Positions 40,365 through 51,381 of a stretch of 64,000 nt of DNA are shown piece after piece; within the stretch, counting starts at the first letter, position 1; the number at the start of each line of letters is the position of its first letter. A program made the position numbers and the translations under genes. The stretch is from Clostridia bacterium. GTDB taxonomy: Bacteria; Bacillota; Clostridia; TANB77; CAG-508. Location of the stretch: assembly GCA_022793875.1 (NCBI GenBank), contig JAAWDR010000026.1, positions 1-64,000 of the forward strand, read 5' to 3'. The notes below the pieces were generated by a model. That model saw only the letters and a list, made by a program, of their open reading frames with translations, made no database searches and was not told the DNA's origin.

Positions 40365-41822
40365 ATGGATAATAATATAAAATCAATAATAGATAAAATA
40401 TGGTTAGTATTTCATTCAGGAGGAGTAGCAAATCCTTTAACTTGTATAGAGCAAATTACATATTTGCTATTTATTAAAGGATTAGATGATATAGAATTAA
40501 AAAATGAAAGAGATGATGTTCTTTTAGGTATAAAATCTAAGAGAATATTTGACGAACAACATCAAGATTGTAGATGGAGTATTTTCAAAGATTATGAAGC
40601 TTCAAGAATGTTTAAAGTAATGCAAGAGAAAGTATTTCCATTTATTAAAAGCTTGGGTAGTGATAAAGATTCAAGTTATGCTAAATATATGGAAGACGCA
40701 ATGTTTTTAGTACCTACACCAATAGTATTACAAAAAGTTGTTACTTCAATAGATAAAATAGATATGAGTGGTAGAGATACAAAGGGAGATTTATATGAAT
40801 ATTTATTATCTAAATTATCTACTGCAGGAACAAACGGACAATTTAGAACACCTAGACACATTATAAAAATGATGGTTGAATTAATGAAACCTAATAGCAA
40901 AGATGTAATAGTAGATCCTGCTTGTGGAAGTGCAGGTTTTTTAGTTGAAGCAGGGGAATATTTGAGAAATAATGAAGAGAATTTATTCAATCACGAAGAG
41001 AGTTTGCAACATTTTAATAATACAATGTTTTATGGTTTTGATATGGATAGAACAATGCTAAGAATTAGTGCAATGAATTTAATACAACACGGAATTGAAA
41101 ATCCTAATATTGAATATAAAGATTCATTATCAGAAGATAATTCAGATGAAAGTAAATATACATTAATTTTAGCAAATCCACCATTTAAAGGTTCTATAAA
41201 TAGCGATATAACATCAAAGAAATTATTAGATATGACAAATAAGACAAAGAAAACAGAATTATTATTTTTAGCATTATTCTTAAAAATACTAAAAATAGGT
41301 GGTAGATGTGCTTCAATTGTACCAGATGGAGTATTATTTGGAAGTTCTAATGCTCATAAGGCAATAAGAAAAGAATTAATAGAAAATCATAAATTAGAAG
41401 CAGTTATTTCAATGCCAAGTGGTGTATTTAAGCCATACGCAGGAGTATCAACAGCTATTTTAATATTTACGAAAACAAATGCAGGTGGAACAGATAAAGT
41501 GTGGTTTTATGATATGACAGCAGATGGATATAGCTTAGATGATAAAAGACAACCTGTAAATGAAAATGATATACCAGATATTATTGAAAGATATGATAAT
41601 AGATTTTCAGAAGAAGAACAGAACAGATTAAAAACTGAAAAATCTTTCTTTGTTACAAAAGAAGAAATTGTGAATAATGGATATGATTTATCAATAAATA
41701 AATATAAAGAAATAATTGTTGAAGAAAAAGAGTATGAAGATCCAAAAATAATTTTAAAAAGATTAAGAGAGAAAGAAAAAGAGTTTTTAAAATGTTTAGA
41801 TGAATTAGAGGAAATGTTATGA
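40365..41822 (+). CDS. hsdM: Type I restriction-modification DNA methyltransferase
   Basis: GQFRTPRHIIKMMVELMKP, DPACGSAGFLVEA, ILANPPFKG (NPPF). Confidence 0.95.
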   Translation: MDNNIKSIIDKIWLVFHSGGVANPLTCIEQITYLLFIKGLDDIELKNERDDVLLGIKSKRIFDEQHQDCRWSIFKDYEASRMFKVMQEKVFPFIKSLGSDKDSSYAKYMEDAMFLVPTPIVLQKVVTSIDKIDMSGRDTKGDLYEYLLSKLSTAGTNGQFRTPRHIIKMMVELMKPNSKDVIVDPACGSAGFLVEAGEYLRNNEENLFNHEESLQHFNNTMFYGFDMDRTMLRISAMNLIQHGIENPNIEYKDSLSEDNSDESKYTLILANPPFKGSINSDITSKKLLDMTNKTKKTELLFLALFLKILKIGGRCASIVPDGVLFGSSNAHKAIRKELIENHKLEAVISMPSGVFKPYAGVSTAILIFTKTNAGGTDKVWFYDMTADGYSLDDKRQPVNENDIPDIIERYDNRFSEEEQNRLKTEKSFFVTKEEIVNNGYDLSINKYKEIIVEEKEYEDPKIILKRLREKEKEFLKCLDELEEML

Positions 41823-42958
41823 TAAGTAAAATGAAATTGAAAGATGTAGGAATAATAGTAACAGGAAATACACCAAGCAAGAAAAATAAAGATTACTATG
41901 ATTCAAATGATATTAATTTCTTTACGCCTACAGATTTTGAAGATGGTAGAATAAATGATTTTGAAGAATCAGTAAATTATATTTCAAACAATGCAAAAGA
42001 AAAAGCAAGAATACTACCAAAAGGAAGTGTACTTGTAACTTGTATAGGAATAATAGGAAAAGTAGGAATAGTAGAAAAAGAAAGTGCATTTAATCAACAA
42101 ATAAATGCTATTATACCAAATAAAGATATTATAGATAATAGATATTTAGCTTATTGGTTAATATCAAAAGCAGATTATTTAAGAAAAAAAGCTAATGCAC
42201 CAGTTGTTCCAATAATAAATAAAACAGACTTCCAGGAATTAGAGATAGTTGTTCCTGATATGGAAACGCAAAAGGAAATAGTAAATAAATTAAATAAAAT
42301 GCAAAAACTAATAGATTTAAAGGAAGAACAAAAATGTTTATTTGAAGATTTAATTAAATCTCAGTTTGTCGAGATGTTTGGTGATTTAGAAATCAATAAT
42401 AAAAAATGGAAGATTGTAAATATTTTAGAAGTTGCAAGTATAGATACAAATATGACTAAGGACTTTGAAAAGTATGCAGAATTACCACATATAGGAATAG
42501 AAAATATAGAAAAGAATACAGGCAAGTTAATCAATTATATTAGTGTAGAAAAATCTAATTTAACAAGTGGAAAATACATATTTGATGAAAGACACATTAT
42601 TTATAGTAAGATAAGACCAAATCTCAATAAAGTTGCTACACCTGATTTTAAAGGATTATGTTCAGCAGATTCTTATCCGATATTAACTAATGAAAAATGC
42701 AAGAAGGAATATTTAGTGTTTGTGTTAAGATCAGATTATTTTTTGAATTATATTTTGAGTTATAGTTCAAGAACTAATATACCTAAGGTTAATAAGGAAC
42801 AATTAAGTGGATTTGATTTTCCATTACCACCAATAGAACTACAAAATCAATTTGCAGATTTTGTTAAACAAATCGATAAACAGAAATTTGAAATACAAAA
42901 AAACTTAGAAGAAATGAAAAAAACAAAAGAAAATTTAATGAATAAATATTTTAATTAG
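41819..42958 (+). CDS. hsdS: Type I R-M specificity subunit
   Basis: Two target-recognition-domain halves; overlaps hsdM stop. Confidence 0.92.
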   Translation: MISKMKLKDVGIIVTGNTPSKKNKDYYDSNDINFFTPTDFEDGRINDFEESVNYISNNAKEKARILPKGSVLVTCIGIIGKVGIVEKESAFNQQINAIIPNKDIIDNRYLAYWLISKADYLRKKANAPVVPIINKTDFQELEIVVPDMETQKEIVNKLNKMQKLIDLKEEQKCLFEDLIKSQFVEMFGDLEINNKKWKIVNILEVASIDTNMTKDFEKYAELPHIGIENIEKNTGKLINYISVEKSNLTSGKYIFDERHIIYSKIRPNLNKVATPDFKGLCSADSYPILTNEKCKKEYLVFVLRSDYFLNYILSYSSRTNIPKVNKEQLSGFDFPLPPIELQNQFADFVKQIDKQKFEIQKNLEEMKKTKENLMNKYFN

Positions 42959-42968
42959 GGGAAGAAAT

Positions 42969-45900
42969 ATGTCAAATTTTGATTTTTTAGAAAATAATAA
43001 ATTATTTAGAAGTTTTGCAAAGGCAAGTATTGAAGCAGAAAAAGGATTAGAAACAAATCCAGTAACGTGTATTATGCTTAGTAGAAAAGCTTTAGAATTA
43101 GGGGTAAAGTGGTTATATGCTAATGATAAATTATTGATTATGCCATATCAAAACAATTTATCATCACTTATACATACAATAACTTTTAAAAATATAGTAA
43201 ATGAAGATGTAAGAAAAGGAATTGATTTTATTGTTAAAAAAGGAAATTTTGTAATTCATACAAATAGCAATATTTCAAGAGATGAAGCAATCCTAGTATT
43301 AAAATGTTTATTTAGTTTTATGAAATGGATATATTTTAATTATGACCAAAATTATGAAGAAATTGAATTTGATATAAACAAACTTCCAGAAGAAAGCAAT
43401 GAAAATTTAAAACTAGCAGAAAGAGAAAAATTAGAGCAAGAATTAGAAGAACAAACTAAGAAGCTAGAAGATACTTTAAAGGAAAATGAAGAGTTAAGAA
43501 AGCAATTAACAGAAGAAAGAGAAAGTAAGCAAAAGAGTAAAAATTTCGAGATAAAGGACTTATCAGAATTTGAAACAAGAAAACAATTCATTGATTTAGA
43601 TCTACAAATATCAGGTTGGGATTTTAATGAAAATATTACAGAAGAACTAGAAGTACAAGGAATGAAAAATGCTGAAGGAATAGGATATGTAGATTATGTA
43701 TTATTTGGTAAAAATGGATTGCCGTTAGCAGTAGTTGAAGCAAAAAGAAGTAGTAAAAATGCTCACGAAGGAAAACAACAAGCTAGTCTTTATGCAGACT
43801 GTTTAGAAGAAAAATATGGACAAAGACCTGTTATATATTATACAAATGGAATAGAAATTTATTTTTGGGATAATTTAGATTATCCAGAAAGAAGAGTGCA
43901 AGGATTCCACACGCAAGACGAATTACAAAGATTAGTAAATAGAAGAAAAGCAAAACAAAGTTTAGAACATATTTTTATAGATACAAAAATTACTGATAGA
44001 CCATATCAATTAGAAGCAATAAAAAGAGTATGTGAATCCTTTGAAAATAAACATAGAAAAGCATTAGTGGTTATGGCTACTGGAACTGGAAAAACAAGAA
44101 CAGCTATATCATTAGTAGATGTTTTGACTGGTAAAGGTTGGGTACAAAATATTTTATTCTTAGCAGATAGAACAGAACTAATAAAGCAAGCTAAAAAGAA
44201 TTTTGTTAAATTACTTCCAGATGTTTCTTGCTGTAATTTACTAGATTCAAAAGATAGTCCAGAGGATTCAAGGATTGTTTTTTCTACATATCAAACAATG
44301 ATAAATGCAATAGACAATATGAGAAATAAAGATGGAAAAAGATTATTTACACCAGGACACTTTGATTTAATAATTATAGATGAAGCTCATAGAAGTATAT
44401 ACAAAAAGTATCAGTCAATATTTGAATATTTTGATGGATTATTAGTAGGATTAACAGCTACTCCAAGAAGTGATGTGGATAGAAATACATATAGTTTTTT
44501 TGAATTAGAAAACAATGTTCCTACATTTGCTTATGAATATCAAGAAGCAATAGATGATGGATATTTAGTAGATTATCATAATATTAAAACTTCAACAGAA
44601 TTTTTAGAAAGAGGAATTAAATATAGTCAGTTAAAAGATGAAGAAAAAGAAGAATATGAAAATTTATTTGAAGAAGACGAAAATGTTCCAGAGGAGATAG
44701 ATTCTTCAGCAATAAATACCTGGTTATTTAATAAAGATACTATTAAGAAAATCTTAGAAACATTAATGGAAAAAGGACTAAAAGTTGAAGGTGGCGATAA
44801 GTTAGGAAAGACAATAATATTTGCAAGAAATCATAATCACGCAGAGGAAATAGAGAAAGTATTTAATTCTTTATATCCACACTATAAAGGAGATTTTGCA
44901 AGAGTAATAGATAATAAAGTAAATTATGCAGAAACATTAATAGAATTATTTGAAGATCCTAAAAAATTACCACAAATATCAATTTCAGTAGATATGTTAG
45001 ATACTGGTATAGATGTTCCAGAAATATTAAATTTAGTATTCTTCAAACCTATAAAATCAAAAGTTAAGTTCTGGCAAATGATTGGTAGAGGAACACGTTT
45101 ATGTGATAACGTATTTGGCGAAGGAGTAAACAAAAAAGAGTTTTATATTTTTGATTGTTGTAATAATTTTGAGTTTTTTGAGGAAAATGCAAAGGGAATT
45201 GAAACAGGAGCAACAGAGGGATTAACAGAAAAAATATTCAATTCAAAACTTGATTTAATTGTAGAGTTACAAAATTTAGATTATCAAAGTATAAACCAAT
45301 ATGTAGAATATAGAAAAGAGCTAATACAAGAATTTTTAGAAGCTATAAACGAATTAAATGATGAAAGTTTTATTGTAAGATCTAAAAAGAAATATATTGA
45401 CAAATATAGCAAAGTCGAAAATTGGAATAGTATATCAAGTATAGATAAAGTAGAAATAAAGGAAAATCTAACACCAATATTTATTGTTACAGATATAGAT
45501 GAATCAGCAAAAAGATTTGATAACTTAGTATATTCTTTACAAGTAAGAAAAATGAAAAATAAATATTGTAGTATGCAGATAAATAGCATTGTTTCATTAA
45601 TTGAAGAACTAAAAGAATTAGGAACTATTACACAAATAAAAGAAAAGGCAGAACTTATACAAATGACAGCAAATAGTGGATATTGGGAAAGAGCTTCATT
45701 TTTTGATATAGAGAATGTAAGAACACAGTTAAGAGATTTAATAAAATTTATAGAGAATCCACCAAGAAAGATATGGAATGTAGATATAGAAGATACAATT
45801 ATAGTAGATGAAGAACAAAAGAATATTAACAGAGATAACTTTGAAGATTATAAAAAGAAAGTTAAGAAATTTTTAGAAGGAAATATGGATAACTTAGTTA

Positions 45901-46307
45901 TTTATAAAATAAAACATAATCAAATATTAACAGAAATAGAAAAAGAAGATTTAGAAAGAATTATGTTTGAAGAATTAGGAAATAATAAAGACTTTGTTGA
46001 AGCCTTTGGAGATTCAAATGTAGTACAAGTTGTTAGAAACTTAGTAGGATTAGACAGAGAAACAGCAAATCAAATATTCTCGAAATATATTAATGACAAT
46101 AGATTGAATAGTAAACAGATTCAATTTATAAAACAATTAAAAGAATATCTAATTGTAAATGGAATAATTAGTTTAGAAAAACTAAGAGAGCAACCATTCA
46201 GCACGATAGGTTCTATATCAGATATATTTAAAGATAATATAAATACTTTTAATGAAATCAAAGAAGACATAGAAATGATTAATGAAAACACTATAAAATT
46301 TGCTTAA
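42969..46307 (+). CDS. hsdR: Type I restriction endonuclease with N-terminal DUF4145-like domain
   Basis: VVMATGTGKTRTAISLVD, DEAHRS, GLTATPRSDVD, MIGRGTRLC; PLAVVEAKRS nuclease motif. Confidence 0.95.
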   Translation: MSNFDFLENNKLFRSFAKASIEAEKGLETNPVTCIMLSRKALELGVKWLYANDKLLIMPYQNNLSSLIHTITFKNIVNEDVRKGIDFIVKKGNFVIHTNSNISRDEAILVLKCLFSFMKWIYFNYDQNYEEIEFDINKLPEESNENLKLAEREKLEQELEEQTKKLEDTLKENEELRKQLTEERESKQKSKNFEIKDLSEFETRKQFIDLDLQISGWDFNENITEELEVQGMKNAEGIGYVDYVLFGKNGLPLAVVEAKRSSKNAHEGKQQASLYADCLEEKYGQRPVIYYTNGIEIYFWDNLDYPERRVQGFHTQDELQRLVNRRKAKQSLEHIFIDTKITDRPYQLEAIKRVCESFENKHRKALVVMATGTGKTRTAISLVDVLTGKGWVQNILFLADRTELIKQAKKNFVKLLPDVSCCNLLDSKDSPEDSRIVFSTYQTMINAIDNMRNKDGKRLFTPGHFDLIIIDEAHRSIYKKYQSIFEYFDGLLVGLTATPRSDVDRNTYSFFELENNVPTFAYEYQEAIDDGYLVDYHNIKTSTEFLERGIKYSQLKDEEKEEYENLFEEDENVPEEIDSSAINTWLFNKDTIKKILETLMEKGLKVEGGDKLGKTIIFARNHNHAEEIEKVFNSLYPHYKGDFARVIDNKVNYAETLIELFEDPKKLPQISISVDMLDTGIDVPEILNLVFFKPIKSKVKFWQMIGRGTRLCDNVFGEGVNKKEFYIFDCCNNFEFFEENAKGIETGATEGLTEKIFNSKLDLIVELQNLDYQSINQYVEYRKELIQEFLEAINELNDESFIVRSKKKYIDKYSKVENWNSISSIDKVEIKENLTPIFIVTDIDESAKRFDNLVYSLQVRKMKNKYCSMQINSIVSLIEELKELGTITQIKEKAELIQMTANSGYWERASFFDIENVRTQLRDLIKFIENPPRKIWNVDIEDTIIVDEEQKNINRDNFEDYKKKVKKFLEGNMDNLVIYKIKHNQILTEIEKEDLERIMFEELGNNKDFVEAFGDSNVVQVVRNLVGLDRETANQIFSKYINDNRLNSKQIQFIKQLKEYLIVNGIISLEKLREQPFSTIGSISDIFKDNINTFNEIKEDIEMINENTIKFA

Positions 46308-46335
46308 AATATTCTTTATTACACAGGAGAAGATA

Positions 46336-47106
46336 ATGAATAATAATGTAGTTAATATTGTAATTTATAGTAAGGAAACTGAAATTTTAAATGATTTAAA
46401 ATATGCAATTGAAAAGGAATGTACCTTTTTTAAACAAAATACACAAATAGTTAATGATATTAAAAAAGTTGATAAGATAGAAAATATAAATATTTTAATT
46501 GTAGTATTTAAAAATCAAAGAATGAATATAGTTAAGAACTTAAACAATAAAGCAGAAAAACTAATTATAGTAGACTTAAAAAAGGGCATTATCAAAGGAA
46601 ATCAAGAAAAAGTAGAAGAAATCACAAAAACAGAAGATATAAGGGCAATTGCTTTTTCTATTGTATTTAACTATTATGATGAATCAAGAAAGAAAAAATT
46701 TGAAGAAGTTCAAAAGCAAAATGATTCAAATTTAGATAAAGGATTAAATAAATTTGAAGGCAAGGAAAATTTTAAAAGAGAAATATCATTAAAAATAGAC
46801 AAAGCATTAACTATAAATGGCAGAAATTTTAAAGGATTTGAAGAATTAAAGACTATGATAATGTTTTGCATAATCAATGATATTTCTATAAAAGAAAATA
46901 GTAATGATTATAATTACATATATGACGCTACAGCAAAGATTCTTAATGAAACAAAAGGAAGAATGAAAGATAATATAACTACAGGATTAGCAGTAGTAAG
47001 ACATAGAAAATGCAAAAGTAAAATTGGCAATTGTATTATTGAAGTAAAAACTAAACCAATTGCAGAACAGATTATATTGATTGGAAAAGAAATTATAGAA
47101 ATGTAA
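46336..47106 (+). CDS. Receiver-like/Spo0A-C-like regulatory protein (degenerate)
   Basis: INGRNFKGFEELKTMIMFCIIND...YIYDATAKILNETKGRMKDNITTGLAVVRHRK resembles Spo0A C-terminal pattern. Confidence 0.4.
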   Translation: MNNNVVNIVIYSKETEILNDLKYAIEKECTFFKQNTQIVNDIKKVDKIENINILIVVFKNQRMNIVKNLNNKAEKLIIVDLKKGIIKGNQEKVEEITKTEDIRAIAFSIVFNYYDESRKKKFEEVQKQNDSNLDKGLNKFEGKENFKREISLKIDKALTINGRNFKGFEELKTMIMFCIINDISIKENSNDYNYIYDATAKILNETKGRMKDNITTGLAVVRHRKCKSKIGNCIIEVKTKPIAEQIILIGKEIIEM

Positions 47107-47180
47107 ACATAAGATTTTGCAAAAACATTGCAAAATCTTGCATTATACTTTTTTAAATTGATGTGTTAAAATATGGACAC
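47104..47180 (+). promoter_or_regulatory. Shared ICE promoter module, copy 3
   Basis: ATTTTGCAAAAACATTGCAAAATCTTGCATTATAC-N18-TAAAAT (-10 47167-47172). Confidence 0.65.
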
Positions 47181-47254
47181 TAGCTTATAATAAGTATATT
47201 TTATATAGTGCTACAAAAGAGGAGTAAATAGATGGTAGAAAGTAGGGGATTACA

Positions 47255-47506
47255 ATGGGAAAAATATACAAAGAAGCTAATAAATGTGAAACAGAAACAA
47301 CAATAAATGTATTATATAGCGAAAAAATAATGTCTATCTATACAAATAGAGTTGATTTAGAAAGAAGACTATATAAAATATTAGGAGAACCTAAAAAAGA
47401 ATATATAAAAGGAAGGTCTATTTTAGGTAGCTGTTGGGAAATACCATTAAATGACACGAGCAAAATCAATAAAGTTATACTAAAAGCTAATATTTATGGA
47501 ATTTAA
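47255..47506 (+). CDS. Small hypothetical protein
   Basis: 83-aa ORF. Confidence 0.5.
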   Translation: MGKIYKEANKCETETTINVLYSEKIMSIYTNRVDLERRLYKILGEPKKEYIKGRSILGSCWEIPLNDTSKINKVILKANIYGI

Positions 47507-47535
47507 AAAGAGTAATGAAATTATGGAGTGATACA

Positions 47536-48234
47536 ATGTTAAGAGTAGATGTAATAACAGATTATATGAATTATTATAAAATAAGTAACAAAACTATATC
47601 AATAGAAGATGTTGCTAAAACATTAGTAAAATGTAAAATTTTAGATAAACGAGCTAAAAAATATAACATAGTAGGATATAGTTTTGAGGAATTGCTATAC
47701 AATGAATTGATGGATATAAAAGAACAGATTTGTTTTTCTTTTATGACTTTACTAGAATATAGTCTATATTATGAACAAGAAGATGAAAAACTTTATATGA
47801 TAGAACCAATATATCAAGGTATGAGTTTTTTAGTTGATATAATAAATAAAACAGGAGAAACAAGAAAGTATTGTAGATATAAAAATGTAATAAAAACTAT
47901 TATGAAGTATGAAAATGATTTTTATGATAATAATTTAAGAAATTGCAATGAAATAGAAAAAGAAATTTTAATAAAAAATGATTTAATAGAACATACTGGA
48001 GATTTCTTATTTAATTTAGAATATTGCAGATTAGTAGATAATTCAAATAAAGAGAAATCAGAAGAATATTGGAATGCAATAATGAAATTAATTAATACCA
48101 TAGATAAGGTAGGAGAACAAAAAAATATACAATCAAATAGGAATATAGAAGAAAGTATTAGAAGAAAAACACTAACATATTTAACTAAAAATAATAAAGA
48201 GCTAAAAGATATATTTGAATATAACATTCAGTAA
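47536..48234 (+). CDS. Hypothetical protein
   Basis: ORF; GGAGTGA before ATG 47536. Confidence 0.55.
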   Translation: MLRVDVITDYMNYYKISNKTISIEDVAKTLVKCKILDKRAKKYNIVGYSFEELLYNELMDIKEQICFSFMTLLEYSLYYEQEDEKLYMIEPIYQGMSFLVDIINKTGETRKYCRYKNVIKTIMKYENDFYDNNLRNCNEIEKEILIKNDLIEHTGDFLFNLEYCRLVDNSNKEKSEEYWNAIMKLINTIDKVGEQKNIQSNRNIEESIRRKTLTYLTKNNKELKDIFEYNIQ

Positions 48235-48315
48235 ACATAATTTTTTGCAAAAAGTTTGCAAAATCCTGCAGTATACATTCAATTTTTCAAGTGCTAAAAT
48301 ATTAATATCAAAAAT
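48233..48315 (+). promoter_or_regulatory. Shared ICE promoter module, copy 4
   Basis: TTTTTTGCAAAAAGTTTGCAAAATCCTGCAGTATAC-N18-TAAAAT (-10 48295-48300). Confidence 0.7.
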
Positions 48316-48328
48316 TATATGTGAATGA

Positions 48329-48366
48329 GAGAGCTAATTAGAGAAATTTAACTAGCTTTCTTTTTT
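48329..48366 (+). terminator. Leader hairpin with U-tract (putative attenuator)
   Basis: GAGAGCTAATT...AACTAGCTTTC-TTTTTT. Confidence 0.5.
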
Positions 48367-48385
48367 GCTGTTTTTAGGAGGAATT

Positions 48386-49417
48386 ATGAAAGGTATTATT
48401 AAGAGTGGTCTAGTTACAGGACTATTAGCAATGTGTTTAATGTCGAATGTATATGCGACAGATAACAAAACAATAAATAAAACAATTTTAAAATCAGAAG
48501 AAAGTAGTTTTTTAACATCAATAGAGCAAGAAATGGAAGAGAACGAAACTAAGTACAAATTATCAAATTATTTTAAAGAAGATGATACAGAAAATTCAAA
48601 AATAGTTACAGCATATAAAAAAGATGTAATTAAGAGTAATACAAAAGAATCTATTATAAGCCACTTTGGAGATAACCTAAACTATGAAGATGAAGAGTAT
48701 TCTGGTGTAATTGCCTTGAAAGATTATGATATAAAAACAATTAGCAATGGAAAATATGAAGCAATTGATGAAAAGAAAATTAACTTTAATAAATATAGCA
48801 AAAATGATTTAGATAATATTGAAAAAGAAAAAGTTATAGGTGGCGTAACATATTCACTTATTAATGTTAATTGGAAAAATGATGAAACAGAAAATATTGA
48901 TGGTCAAGAAGTACCAATAACTTATAAAGGTACAATGATATATCAAGCAGTAGTAACAAGAAATAATCCTTATAGTTATGAAATAACTGTTACATACGAA
49001 GGAAGTGTTGAAAGAAAAGATCCTATTTATTTATATACATTAGAGTATGAAAAAATTCAAGAAGAACCAATAATTGAAATTATTGAAGAAACAAAAGATT
49101 ATACAGTTCCTACAATAATTATAAGTGGATTAGGTATAGCATTAGTAGTTGTTTATTGTATAGGAAAAACAACAGCAAGAGTATATGTTAAAACAGACAA
49201 TGGATTCAAATTAATAAGAGTTGTTAGACTAAGTAAGAAACACAATACAATTAATTTAAGTAATTACAAACACAAAACAGTTACAAATATGTTTGCAATA
49301 AAAACTACAAATGGATTCTATAATAAAAATCAAAATATACTTATCAAAATAAAGAAAGATAAGATTACTAAAAATGTATATCTAAATAGTGCTTATATTG
49401 ATTTTATATTAGGGTAA
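48386..49417 (+). CDS. Exported membrane-anchored protein
   Basis: Signal peptide GLVTGLLAMCLMSNVYA; TM VPTIIISGLGIALVVVYCIG; AGGAGGA RBS. Confidence 0.65.
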   Translation: MKGIIKSGLVTGLLAMCLMSNVYATDNKTINKTILKSEESSFLTSIEQEMEENETKYKLSNYFKEDDTENSKIVTAYKKDVIKSNTKESIISHFGDNLNYEDEEYSGVIALKDYDIKTISNGKYEAIDEKKINFNKYSKNDLDNIEKEKVIGGVTYSLINVNWKNDETENIDGQEVPITYKGTMIYQAVVTRNNPYSYEITVTYEGSVERKDPIYLYTLEYEKIQEEPIIEIIEETKDYTVPTIIISGLGIALVVVYCIGKTTARVYVKTDNGFKLIRVVRLSKKHNTINLSNYKHKTVTNMFAIKTTNGFYNKNQNILIKIKKDKITKNVYLNSAYIDFILG

Positions 49418-49430
49418 TATGGAGGACAAA

Positions 49431-50447
49431 ATGGAATTAGAAAATGCAACAATAATAGATTTTGGAGAAGTAGAACTTTTGGCAAATAAAGAAGAACTTT
49501 ATATGGGGTTCAAGAATGAAGCAAAATTTAAAATAAATTGGTGTAGATTAAAGGATAAACCAGACCAATTAATATGTTTAAATATAGAATGTGATAAATT
49601 ATCAGAAGAGATAAAAGAAAAAGAAATACCAATAGTTAATATTACAGAAATGATTAGATTGCAGTTTATGGAATTGTTAGAAAAGGAATTAAATAGCTTT
49701 ATTGGAAAAAATATCAATAATATTTCATATTTTTTTGAAAAAGACGAATATACTGACGCAAATCGAAACAAATATTATGCTAATCCAGAATTTTTAAAGA
49801 TTTCAGATATTGGCATTGATTTTTTTAATGAAAATGCAAGTATAGAACAAAAATCAAAAGTTCATACATCATTTTGTATTTATGATGAAATAAACAAATC
49901 AAAACTTAAATATAAACCTTCTGCTTATTATTCAGAAAAAATAGTAGAAATAGATATGAAAGAAAATAAAATCTTAACAGAACCTTCTACTATTATGAAT
50001 TTAGTTTATAGCGAAGTGGATTTGTGTAAGATTTTAGCATATAAACAATACGAACTAGGAATAACACCCCCTTTTTATAATGAGATAGCGAAAATTAATA
50101 GATTTTTAAAAGATAAAAAGACAATTACAGTATTATTAAAAGATAATACAGAAATAAAAATTGAAGCAGATATAACAGACATTATTGATTTCTATAATGG
50201 AGTATTTTCGATAAATCGAAATTTATTAAATTTATCTTATGATGAAGCAAATAGAGAAAAAGTGGATATTAATAATTTAAAAGCTTTAAGACACGGAAAA
50301 ACGGAAATTAGTATAAATACAGAAAATTTAAAGCCATTAGAACAACAATTAGATGAAATAATTCATAATGAAAATAAAGGAATAATTTGTAATATTACAA
50401 ATCAAGAATTAGAAAATGAAGATCAAGGAGATACAAATGAAATTTGA
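49431..50447 (+). CDS. Hypothetical protein, paralog of the next gene
   Basis: YKQYELGITPPFYNEIAKINRFLKDKKTITVLLK; ATG 49431. Confidence 0.65.
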   Translation: MELENATIIDFGEVELLANKEELYMGFKNEAKFKINWCRLKDKPDQLICLNIECDKLSEEIKEKEIPIVNITEMIRLQFMELLEKELNSFIGKNINNISYFFEKDEYTDANRNKYYANPEFLKISDIGIDFFNENASIEQKSKVHTSFCIYDEINKSKLKYKPSAYYSEKIVEIDMKENKILTEPSTIMNLVYSEVDLCKILAYKQYELGITPPFYNEIAKINRFLKDKKTITVLLKDNTEIKIEADITDIIDFYNGVFSINRNLLNLSYDEANREKVDINNLKALRHGKTEISINTENLKPLEQQLDEIIHNENKGIICNITNQELENEDQGDTNEI

Positions 50448-51381
50448 AAACGCAATTGAAATACATTTAGATAATGTAATTTTATTAGGAAATAAAAGGG
50501 ATTTTAAATTGCAAGGATATGATAATAAGTTCTTACAACTTTGTCATTGGTGCTATTTAAAACAATTACCGAATCAAATATTTTGCCTATATCAAAATAT
50601 AATTAAAGATTTTAATTATAGAGATGAATTAGACAAAGAAATATTTAATAGTGATGTTAAAATAGTAGATTTTAAAGAGAGTATATATAAAGAGCTAGAT
50701 AGGATATTTAGAGATAATATCAACAAATTTGTAGAAAAAAATATAAATAATATAGCATATTTCTTTGATTGCAATGCAAACGAATATCAAAAGATTAGTT
50801 TATATGAGATGGGAATTGATTTAAGAGAAAAAAGAGTTTATGGAGTTGATGAAAATATTAATATATTACTTAATAATTTTCAATATAAAGATATTGCTAA
50901 TGGAATAGTTGAATTATCTACAAGAGATGGAAAAGAACATTTAATATTTGATATGAAAACAATAAGATTTGAAAATAATGATGTAGACATATTTAAAAAA
51001 GTATATAAATTACCTACATTAAAGAAATTCCTCGCTTATGAACAATATAAGAGAGGAATGACACCACCATTTTATAATGAAGTAGCAAAGATAAATCAAT
51101 TTTTAGAGGGAAAAAAGACAGTTACTCTATTATTTAATAAAGGATATGAAAAACAAGTACCTGCTCAAATTGCTCAAATATTAGCGACTAATGGTAAAGA
51201 ATTTTGGATAAATACTCAAGTGGATAATATGGATATAAGCAATTTAAGAGCTATTAGATATGGAAAGAAAGAATTGCCAATAGATATAGAAAATTTAAAA
51301 TCATTAGATAAACAGTTAGATGAAATGCTTGCAAATAATGAACAAAATTTAGAGAAAGAGGAATTAGAAATTGAAAGTTAA
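50437..51381 (+). CDS. Hypothetical protein, tandem paralog
   Basis: YEQYKRGMTPPFYNEVAKINQFLEGKKTVTLLFN; ATG 50437 with CAAGGAGATACAA. Confidence 0.65.
   Translation: MKFENAIEIHLDNVILLGNKRDFKLQGYDNKFLQLCHWCYLKQLPNQIFCLYQNIIKDFNYRDELDKEIFNSDVKIVDFKESIYKELDRIFRDNINKFVEKNINNIAYFFDCNANEYQKISLYEMGIDLREKRVYGVDENINILLNNFQYKDIANGIVELSTRDGKEHLIFDMKTIRFENNDVDIFKKVYKLPTLKKFLAYEQYKRGMTPPFYNEVAKINQFLEGKKTVTLLFNKGYEKQVPAQIAQILATNGKEFWINTQVDNMDISNLRAIRYGKKELPIDIENLKSLDKQLDEMLANNEQNLEKEELEIES

Noticed and set aside
40365-46307. Type I R-M system as a novel defence system
   Set aside because: Complete, ordinary hsdM-hsdS-hsdR organisation; only the DUF4145-like N-terminus of HsdR is less common and also known.
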